NCBI GenBank assembly: GCA_964514055.1 | Contig: CAZEPB010000042.1 | Span: 1-8,984, forward strand | Source: SG8-32-3 sp964514055 | GTDB lineage: Archaea; Thermoproteota; Bathyarchaeia; Bathyarchaeales; Bathycorpusculaceae | DNA: 8,984 bases | Reading direction: 5' to 3' | In this document: piece after piece, positions 1 to 5,202 of the stretch | Layout: the number at the start of each line of letters is the position of its first letter | How positions within the stretch are numbered: position 1 is the first letter of the stretch | Position numbers and translations under genes: made by a program | The notes under the pieces: model-generated | Seen by the model: only the letters and a program-made list of their open reading frames with translations | Told to the model about the DNA's origin: nothing | Database searches by the model: none

Positions 1-200
1 CAGAAGAGCGAGAACAAAACGGAGACAAAAACATCACGCCTTACTGGCGCACCTTAAAGACTGGTGGTGTCTTAAACGAAAAATATCCAGGCGGAGCTGA
101 CGGTCAAAAGCTGCGTTTAGAAAGAGAAGGGCATACAGTGGTCAAAAAGGGCAAAAAATACGCTGTGCTAAACTACGAAAACGCGTTAATTCAAATTTAA
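1..200 (+). CDS. MGMT/alkyltransferase-like protein, C-terminal fragment
   Basis: An open frame enters from the window edge (first full codon at 3) and stops at TAA 198-200, giving 65 residues of C-terminus. It contains PYWRTLK, GGVLNEKYPGG and, after a charged helix, REGHTVVKKGKKY. This matches the active-site and following segment of the O6-alkylguanine-DNA alkyltransferase fold, where PCHRV...G.L.GYAGG...K..LL..EG is typical. If that alignment is right, the alkyl-accepting Cys of PCHR is replaced by Tyr (PYWR). Alkyltransferase-like (ATL) proteins are known to lack this Cys and to bind alkylated DNA so as to signal nucleotide excision repair, so a non-catalytic DNA-damage sensor is more likely than a repair methyltransferase. 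The start, promoter and N-terminal half lie outside the window. The gene converges on the minus-strand gene at 197-1441, and the two stops share the palindrome TTAA. Confidence 0.6.
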   Translation, partial: EEREQNGDKNITPYWRTLKTGGVLNEKYPGGADGQKLRLEREGHTVVKKGKKYAVLNYENALIQI

Positions 201-1441
201 AGTATAAGCATTAACGCCAGACCCGTGCCTAACGGTATCAGGATGTTGTCGTTTATCGGCAAGGGCAGGCTCTCGATTGTCATAGCGACTACGGCGCCAA
301 CTAAAGCTGGCACTGGCGAAATGAAGTATAAAGCCGCCAAGAAAGCAAAAACGAATCCGACGAGAGAGCCTGCTAATGTTTTGCCTTTGTTGAATGGTAA
401 CGGCTTTTTCGAGATTAGTCCTCCAAAAATTGAGGCGGTGCTGTCGCCCAGAGCGAATATGGCGATGGCGGCGCCGTTCACTGGGGCAGGAAACAGTAAC
501 AGGGTTATCAGTATGCCTATGGCGAAGTACAAGGGAGCCGCAGCGAACTCGTACAGTTCTGCCTGTAACGCGGCGTTCCGCGTTATTGCCGAGATAACGG
601 GCAGGTTTTTTCTGTTCATCCGTGATAGTTCAGATAGCAAGTAAAGCGCACTCACCACGCAAATCATCACCGCCACTGCGTGGATTCCGATTAAACCTGC
701 AAGAACTGGAACAAAAAAGCCAGAGGCATGAATGGTCTCCCTTACCATGTCGTTCTTTGACGGCAGAGACCGGTGTTTCGGTTTACCATCGATTATGGGC
801 AGAATTCCAGAGAGCTTTCCCATGACCACTTTGTCAGCTTTGACGCGCAGCACGAAGTCTGGGTTGTAACCTATCTTCTGCATTCCAGAGAGAAAGATGC
901 AACTGTTGTTCCTGTCATCCGCGACCACCACACAGTCTTCCAGGTTCAGACCTTCCGCAGCTAGGATTTGCGACAAAACTTTCCGTTTTCCGTTAGACTC
1001 TATGGCATCGCCCCAAATTTCGCCTGTCAAAACGTCATCATTAACACCTATTTCGATGCCGAAGGCGTAATCTGCGCCAAGCGTGCTGGCTAATTTCTCA
1101 ACTATGACTGTGGGCAGTCCTGAGCTTATTAATGCGGTTTTGCAGTTTCGAGCTTTAAGTTGGGCAAAAAACCGTTGCAATTGAGGTTTTGAAGGAATTT
1201 TATCGAAAATTTGCATGAGTCTTTCAACTTTAACTCCCCGCATGATTTTGAATATGCGTTTTAACGCTGTTTTCAACGTGATAACGCCTATCTCGTATAG
1301 AAAACCGATGAAAAGCATTTTCAACAACTGAGGAACGCCTAGGCTTTTTCCCACGTCGAAGATGAAGCGGTTTTTGGGAATCAGCACTCCTTCAACGTCG
1401 AAGATTACAAGCCGTGGCTTTCTGTTGATTGATGCCCCCAA
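197..1441 (-). CDS. HAD phosphatase fused to polyprenol/dolichol-kinase-type membrane domain
   Basis: The 414-residue protein has two parts. Residues 10 to about 218 are a HAD hydrolase of the phosphoserine-phosphatase type: motif I DVEGVL (Asp15, with Glu17 in the usual second-Asp place, as in ThrH), motif II LISSG (Ser106/Ser107), a candidate motif III Lys near 152-154, and motif IV ADDRNN (Asp175/Asp176). Residues about 235-414 are hydrophobic, with roughly five to six membrane segments, and carry GDSTASIFGG, KPLPFNKGKTLAGSL and ESLPLPINDN. These are hallmarks of the CTP-dependent dolichol/phytol/diacylglycerol kinase family (SEC59, VTE5, DGK1). The fused protein could remove phosphate with one domain and phosphorylate a polyprenol with the other; substrates are not known. 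The start is TTG: an in-frame TAG lies five codons upstream, AGGAG sits 9 bases before, and the next Met is residue 42, beyond motif I. It lies 84 bases after the radical SAM gene on the same strand, so it may be co-transcribed. Confidence 0.85.
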   Translation of the reverse strand: MGASINRKPRLVIFDVEGVLIPKNRFIFDVGKSLGVPQLLKMLFIGFLYEIGVITLKTALKRIFKIMRGVKVERLMQIFDKIPSKPQLQRFFAQLKARNCKTALISSGLPTVIVEKLASTLGADYAFGIEIGVNDDVLTGEIWGDAIESNGKRKVLSQILAAEGLNLEDCVVVADDRNNSCIFLSGMQKIGYNPDFVLRVKADKVVMGKLSGILPIIDGKPKHRSLPSKNDMVRETIHASGFFVPVLAGLIGIHAVAVMICVVSALYLLSELSRMNRKNLPVISAITRNAALQAELYEFAAAPLYFAIGILITLLLFPAPVNGAAIAIFALGDSTASIFGGLISKKPLPFNKGKTLAGSLVGFVFAFLAALYFISPVPALVGAVVAMTIESLPLPINDNILIPLGTGLALMLIL

Positions 1442-1450
1442 CCGTTTTGA

Positions 1451-1455
1451 CTCCT
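1451..1455 (-). promoter_or_regulatory. Shine-Dalgarno that fixes the TTG start of the HAD-kinase fusion
   Basis: On the minus strand AGGAG lies 9 bases before the TTG at 1441-1439. An in-frame TAG (1456-1454) partly overlaps the motif, so no longer product is possible and the TTG is the only start that keeps HAD motif I. Confidence 0.75.
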
Positions 1456-1525
1456 AGCTTTGTCACTCGCGCTGTGAAATTCATAAGTAACGTTTTGTGC
1501 CCTAAAATTAGTTACTATGCTTCCG

Positions 1526-2872
1526 CTATCCTGTTTGACCGCAAACGTACTGTTTGTCTTGCAGTTCTAATGGGCAGCCTCCGCCGCAGACTTGCAGTTG
1601 AGGGCAGTCTTTGCATTTTGGTTCCACATACTCTCTGTTTCGTATCTTAGTTGCAAGCGGGTGATTCCAGATTTTCTCCCACCTATCAACAAGAATATTT
1701 CCGAGGCTTTCGAAGTAGCTTTGGCACGGGTAAACATCACCGTTTGGTCCAACGCACATGTTTATCATCGCCGCCGTACAGGATTTGATGCCCAAGCCTA
1801 ACTGAACAGGGTCAAGACGGCAGTATTGCGTGGGCGTGTACCACAAAAACTTCAGGTTAAGCTGATTGGCTTTATCACGAATTTTTGGCAGAAGTTCCTC
1901 AAGCGTCTCAATGGGCAAAGCAAACTCTTGGCTCAATCCACTTGCCTTCCCCGAGTATATGAGGCTGTTGCAACCGAAAGCGGCAACGCCAAGCTCCTTA
2001 ATGTAGTCAATGGTTTTTAGGAAATCAGGCGCGTTGTACTTGCTCAGCGTTGTGTTGGTGGTCACGTAGATTTGCGAGCGCACCGCGTTTTTTATTCCAA
2101 CAACTGTTTCCTTCCAGCTTCCTTCAGCTGCGGTCATCAAATCGTGAATTTTAGGCTTGTGCGACTCAAGGGTTATCTGCACGAAATCCAAGCCCGCTTC
2201 TTCCAGAGTCTTCACGTACGCTTTGTCCTTCAGCTTTCTGCCGTTGGTTATCAACCCCGTTACCATGCCTTTGTTCTGGGCGTAACGCAGAAGCTCAGGC
2301 AGATCCTCACGCAGTGTAGGCTCGCCTCCCGTGAAAGTTAAGATGAAAACGCCGATTTGGCTGAGGCGGTCAATGGCTCCTTTCCATCGGCTGGTGTCCA
2401 GCTCTTCTGTCTCATGGGGTCCGCCAGTGTAGCAGTGAACGCAGTCGTTCTGGCACCTGAAGGTGAGCGCCATGTCCATGCGCAACGGCGCCGAATACCG
2501 ATAAGAGAAGGGTTCCTCTTTTTCCACTTCGAGAAAAGAAACCGGGCATATTTTCTCGGTTCGCGCCAGCGTGCTAATCGTGTAGACGAGTTTCTCGTAG
2601 TCCTCCTTTGCCTTAGCCTTGTATACGCGGTACCGTCGGCGGATTTTCTTCAGAACTTCGTGTTGAGGCAGTCCCTGCATGAAATAGTAGGCGTAAGCCG
2701 AAGCGGTTTCGTTCAGGTGAAGCACTGTGTTCGCGTTTATCACCATGACGCCGCGCCCGTCTGGTTCGATGCGAAGCTGAAGCGACATTCCCGCAAACTC
2801 TCCTGTTCCACGGTAGGTATAGCGCCCCTGAGGAATGACAGGCGGTCGCAGGGCTTTGCGCAGGAAGCTCAT
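1526..2872 (-). CDS. Radical SAM/SPASM peptide-modifying enzyme with N-terminal PqqD-like (RRE) domain
   Basis: The protein is 448 residues from the ATG at 2872. Residues about 37-105 resemble PqqD/RiPP recognition elements: a short beta region, then LHLNETA, a helix, and a charged stretch ending in VYTISTLA. This type of domain grips the leader of a precursor peptide. Residues about 133-340 are the radical SAM core, with Cx3Cx2C at Cys140, Cys144 and Cys147 for the SAM-bound [4Fe-4S] cluster and TGGEP at 181-185. The C-terminus is a complete SPASM domain: Cys373-x9-Cys383 with Gly378, then Cys420-x2-Cys423-x5-Cys429-x3-Cys433 and Cys444, enough for two auxiliary clusters. The order RRE-rSAM-SPASM is that of maturases making thioether or carbon cross-links in ribosomal peptides. 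The frame stays open further upstream, but only because it runs antisense-free through the Cys-Ala repeat of the preceding gene; GGAGGTG 10 bases before 2872 marks the real start. Its ATG follows the stop of the Cys-tail gene by two bases (TGAAAATG), so enzyme and probable substrate are coupled. Confidence 0.9.
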   Translation of the reverse strand: MSFLRKALRPPVIPQGRYTYRGTGEFAGMSLQLRIEPDGRGVMVINANTVLHLNETASAYAYYFMQGLPQHEVLKKIRRRYRVYKAKAKEDYEKLVYTISTLARTEKICPVSFLEVEKEEPFSYRYSAPLRMDMALTFRCQNDCVHCYTGGPHETEELDTSRWKGAIDRLSQIGVFILTFTGGEPTLREDLPELLRYAQNKGMVTGLITNGRKLKDKAYVKTLEEAGLDFVQITLESHKPKIHDLMTAAEGSWKETVVGIKNAVRSQIYVTTNTTLSKYNAPDFLKTIDYIKELGVAAFGCNSLIYSGKASGLSQEFALPIETLEELLPKIRDKANQLNLKFLWYTPTQYCRLDPVQLGLGIKSCTAAMINMCVGPNGDVYPCQSYFESLGNILVDRWEKIWNHPLATKIRNREYVEPKCKDCPQLQVCGGGCPLELQDKQYVCGQTG

Positions 2873-2874
2873 TT

Positions 2875-4503
2875 TCAGCCGACACCTCCACCCGCACAGG
2901 CACAGGCGCATGAAACACAGGCACACGCACAAGCGCACGCAGCGCAAGCGCAGACGCATCCTGCTTCTTTTCGGGCAGGCGCATGTGACGCTTTCGGCGG
3001 TTGCATGGGAAGTATGGCGTTGGCGAACTTCTCAATGTCCGTTACGATGTTGCTTGAGGTTTTTTCCACAGCGGTGGCGATGTTGTCTGCGAACTGGGCG
3101 CCTGGAATCGTTGGAGGTTTGGCGGCTTGGGCGGGCGCGTCAACGTTTGGTGTGTACGTGGGATGTGGATTGTAATGGCGGTAGCCGTACCAGTACCAGA
3201 ACCAGAATGGACTCGGCTCGAATGGGCGGTCGCGGAATATCGTTTCTGTGCGAGAACGGGTATTAGGGTCAAGCAGAAGCCATAACAGCTGCTCATCATA
3301 TGCCTTGGACGACAGCTCCGCAGTGCCAGCTTGCTCCACCTGCGACCACGCCTTCGTTACGATTTTTCTGTAATAATCCACCGTGTCGCGTCTGCTGTGC
3401 CCGCGCAGTTTCTGCTCCACCGTGTCCCTCAAAAACATAACAGTGTGCGCCAGCTTCTCTTCGTCAAGAGTCCCATCGGCTTTTACTGCATGGAGGAAGT
3501 CTATCTCGTAGTATCGTAGCGGATTTTCCTCGGTTCCCGTTTTGCTTTGGAACGCAGGCATTATCTTGAGTTTGAGCGCTGGATTGGCTGATTCTACCCA
3601 CACGGCTCTTTTCTGTAGCAGGCTGTAGAGGATTTCCGTTACAATCTGCGTCGGCTTCAAATCAAGCAGGTAAGAGGCTTCAACCGCTGTTAAGCCGCGT
3701 CTTATTCCCAACGTTTCCATGCTGACTTTAGGGGACGAATACTTGCTTTTTCTTGCCACTTGAACAACCACTATGATTACGATAACGGCGATTATCGGCA
3801 AAACAATCAAGGCGATTGTCTCTAAACCAATTCCTCCCGAGGGCTGCGTTGGCTTGTAGTTGGGCAGAGAACTTGCTGGGAAAGAAACACCGAGTAAATA
3901 TTGTTCGTTTGGTTGAAGAACAGGTATTTGCCAGAAAACCGCAGTTCGCCCTTCTACGGTTAAGGTGCTGTTCCAGAACTTGTCAGGCGGCGTTTTAACT
4001 TCGTTGATGGCAACGTTGGGGGGCAGAACAATTTGAACTCGCACATCATTAATGGGCACGGGCATCCATTGAGGAGCAAACTGCATCCCATAGTTGCCCG
4101 GGTTCTGGGTGTCGTTGTAAATCATTCCGGCAACGTTGGTGGTTACGGTGAACCAGATTGTGTTGCCAGCAGTTAAAGGCTGATACAAGTTTATTTGTAC
4201 CTGATAGTTGCTTCCGCTGCTGCTGTCAGTTGCCTGCAGTTGATGTCCATACTGGTCCACAGCTTCGCCTATGGTGAAATCGCCTTTAGGTTGCCCAAGC
4301 TGCACGTAGTTGATGGCGTCTCCTGAAGCAAGCGTTAAGGTTACGTTGTAAGTTAAGTCGATGGTTCCGTCTTGATTTATGAAGATTTGAGCCCATTCAT
4401 GGTCAAAACTGTACACTCTATCCTGTGCACTGACCAAACCCACATAAAGCAACGTGACGGTTAGCGCAAGTATAGCCGTCAGCAAGAAGGCTCTTCTTAC
4501 CAT
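2875..4503 (-). CDS. DUF2207-like membrane protein with Cys-Ala C-terminal tail; candidate radical SAM substrate
   Basis: The protein is 542 residues. A signal peptide (1-26, basic start then hydrophobic, ending VSAQ) precedes a beta-rich outer domain (about 27-222) with several Asn-X-Ser/Thr sites. One transmembrane helix spans about 227-250, followed by a basic RKSK stop-transfer. The cytosolic half starts with a winged-helix-like stretch (GLTAVEASYLLDL, 270-303), continues through a helical region, then an aromatic/His segment (431-450) and an amphipathic helix (about 470-498). It ends in a tail, residues 516-542, with ten Cys alternating with Ala or Val, then GGGVG. There is no Cys anywhere in residues 1-515. 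The overall plan resembles DUF2207 membrane proteins; I infer this from architecture and partial motifs. The ATG overlaps the preceding stop (ATGGTAA) and has GAGGA upstream; the radical SAM gene begins two bases after its stop. I infer that the tail is modified by that enzyme; a metal-binding tail is the alternative. Confidence 0.85.
   Translation of the reverse strand: MVRRAFLLTAILALTVTLLYVGLVSAQDRVYSFDHEWAQIFINQDGTIDLTYNVTLTLASGDAINYVQLGQPKGDFTIGEAVDQYGHQLQATDSSSGSNYQVQINLYQPLTAGNTIWFTVTTNVAGMIYNDTQNPGNYGMQFAPQWMPVPINDVRVQIVLPPNVAINEVKTPPDKFWNSTLTVEGRTAVFWQIPVLQPNEQYLLGVSFPASSLPNYKPTQPSGGIGLETIALIVLPIIAVIVIIVVVQVARKSKYSSPKVSMETLGIRRGLTAVEASYLLDLKPTQIVTEILYSLLQKRAVWVESANPALKLKIMPAFQSKTGTEENPLRYYEIDFLHAVKADGTLDEEKLAHTVMFLRDTVEQKLRGHSRRDTVDYYRKIVTKAWSQVEQAGTAELSSKAYDEQLLWLLLDPNTRSRTETIFRDRPFEPSPFWFWYWYGYRHYNPHPTYTPNVDAPAQAAKPPTIPGAQFADNIATAVEKTSSNIVTDIEKFANAILPMQPPKASHAPARKEAGCVCACAACACACACVSCACACAGGGVG
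2878..2958 (-). other. Sequence encoding the ten-Cys alternating tail (candidate RiPP-like core)
   Basis: It encodes residues 516-542. Cys lie at 516, 518, 520, 523, 525, 527, 529, 532, 534 and 536, i.e. blocks of three, four and three Cys-X units separated by Ala522 and Ser531, then a Gly-rich end. Codons are mixed (five TGC, five TGT; GCT, GCG and GCC for Ala), so the repeat is kept at protein level and is not a freshly slipped DNA repeat. Confidence 0.85.
2883..2889 (-). promoter_or_regulatory. Strong Shine-Dalgarno for the radical SAM gene, inside the Cys-tail gene
   Basis: GGAGGTG on the minus strand lies 10 bases before the ATG at 2872. It encodes part of the terminal Gly-Gly-Gly-Val-Gly of the upstream protein, so part of the glycine-rich end may be constrained by its role as a ribosome binding site. 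Confidence 0.75.
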
Positions 4504-4892
4504 TTTGGTTCCTCAGTAACCTCAAACGTAGTGCCACAATAGGGGCAAGTGGCGTAGGGCACGCCTGACACAATCTTAATTTGATTAGCATCGACCGATG
4601 CTCCACAGTTTGGGCACTTTATCGAGGCGGCTTTCATCTGCCCCGAAACTTCTAAGCGTTGAATAACCGTTTTCGGTTTACGAGTCGTGAAGTAAATGCC
4701 TACGACTACGGCGATTCCGATAATGAACAGCATGCCACTTATTATCAATCTATTTTGGGCGATTTGAGCTGTAATTGTAGACGCTGAAGAGGCAAGCGCA
4801 AAAATGACTGCTAAAAAGAAAAGAACAGCCACCGCAATGGCGCCTAATACCGTTATGACTTTCACATTTATGTTTGGTGTCGCATCTTGCAA
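4497..4892 (-). CDS. Two-pass membrane protein with C-terminal zinc ribbon
   Basis: The protein is 131 residues. Two hydrophobic helices (about 13-34 and 49-69) are joined by a short Ser/Thr/Gln-rich loop. After a basic RKPK boundary comes a C-terminal zinc ribbon with CPNCG (Cys93, Cys96) and CPYCG (Cys116, Cys119), a standard four-Cys treble-clef or rubredoxin-like knuckle pair. By the positive-inside rule the ribbon should be cytosolic. It is the first gene of the cassette: its TAA overlaps the ATG of the Cys-tail gene (ATGGTAA), the signature of translational coupling. It may be a partner or assembly factor for the Cys-tail protein, but its function cannot be read from sequence. The start is TTG at 4892-4890 with only a weak AAGGG upstream; an in-frame stop lies at 4967-4965 and no ATG precedes the first helix. 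A GTG at codon 10 is an alternative start that would leave both helices intact. Confidence 0.75.
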   Translation of the reverse strand: MQDATPNINVKVITVLGAIAVAVLFFLAVIFALASSASTITAQIAQNRLIISGMLFIIGIAVVVGIYFTTRKPKTVIQRLEVSGQMKAASIKCPNCGASVDANQIKIVSGVPYATCPYCGTTFEVTEEPKW

Positions 4893-4931
4893 TTTAATTT
4901 TGCCCTTAAACAGCAGGCGTGTTTCGATTTT

Positions 4932-4941
4932 CGATATATGC
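4932..4941 (-). promoter_or_regulatory. Probable TATA box for the three-gene Cys-tail/radical SAM operon
   Basis: GCATATATCG on the minus strand has an archaeal TATA core. A start site about 25 bases downstream would fall near 4911, leaving a leader of roughly 19 bases before the TTG at 4892. A second AT-rich box, TTAATATAAA, lies about 25 bases further upstream and is an alternative. Assigned by spacing and composition only. Confidence 0.4.
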
Positions 4942-4958
4942 TTCTTCCCGAAACTGAG

Positions 4959-4967
4959 TTTATATTA
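4959..4967 (+). promoter_or_regulatory. Possible plus-strand TATA box
   Basis: TTTATATTA matches an archaeal TATA core. A start site about 25 bases downstream would fall near 4988, just before the TTG of the 41-codon frame at 5000. The box is nearly self-complementary and could instead serve the minus strand. Confidence 0.3.
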
Positions 4968-4999
4968 AGACTTGATACTTTACATGTTGGTGCGAAAAA

Positions 5000-5125
5000 T
5001 TGAGCAAACGCCTTTCAAGAAAAGACTTCATTGATTGTTTAGAGGTTATGTACGAAGAAGGTCCGCCCGTTAAGTACCAGAACCCTGACGCTTGGATACG
5101 ACCTTTACGCGTGTGCGTCATCTAG
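5000..5125 (+). CDS. Possible small protein, 41 residues, unrecognised
   Basis: The frame starts TTG at 5000 and ends TAG 5123-5125. The peptide has a plausible composition: a basic start (SKRLSRKDF), an acidic helix-like middle (EVMYEEGPP), then QNPDAW and a basic, hydrophobic end. A TATA-like box lies about 35 bases upstream and a run of five T follows the stop. Against it: the start is TTG with no clear SD, it is short, and I recognise no family. It could be a small gene, the remnant of a larger one, or chance. Confidence 0.3.
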   Translation: MSKRLSRKDFIDCLEVMYEEGPPVKYQNPDAWIRPLRVCVI

Positions 5126-5202
5126 ACTTTTTGCTGCTGTCCAAGAGCTAACATCATAACTGCGGAGTTTTCAATTTACTTTCAAAAGCGTAGCTTGCTG
5201 CC

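Larger units (their letters stand above)
4893..5202. other. Spacer between the Cys-tail operon and aspartate kinase
   Basis: About 310 bases with no confident gene. It holds the minus-strand promoter region of the operon, a plus-strand TATA-like box near 4959-4967, a doubtful 41-codon plus-strand frame (5000-5125) followed by five T (5128-5132), and the 3' flank of the minus-strand aspartate kinase gene. I see no tRNA, CRISPR repeat or strong hairpin. Confidence 0.6.

Noticed and set aside
225..964. Plus-strand open frames opposite the HAD-kinase fusion
   Set aside because: Antisense shadows of a gene with clear motifs in both domains.
1486..1516. Inverted repeat AGTAAC...GTTACT as a terminator for the radical SAM gene
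   Set aside because: Only six pairs with a 19-base loop and no good T-run; too weak to call.
2878..2958. The repeated GCACA/GCGCA sequence as a CRISPR or simple tandem repeat
   Set aside because: No constant unit or spacers; the pattern is fully explained by alternating Cys and Ala codons with varied third bases.
2873..2959. A longer radical SAM protein starting at 2959 with 29 extra residues rich in Arg, Cys and Leu
   Set aside because: The extra part is the Cys-Ala repeat of the preceding gene read in another frame; the ATG at 2872 has a strong SD and follows that gene's stop by two bases.
2357..3266. Long plus-strand and other-frame open readings across the Cys-tail region (for example 2357-3175 and 2835-3266)
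   Set aside because: They are antisense to two well-supported genes, have no recognisable domains, and stay open because of the GC-rich repeat codons.
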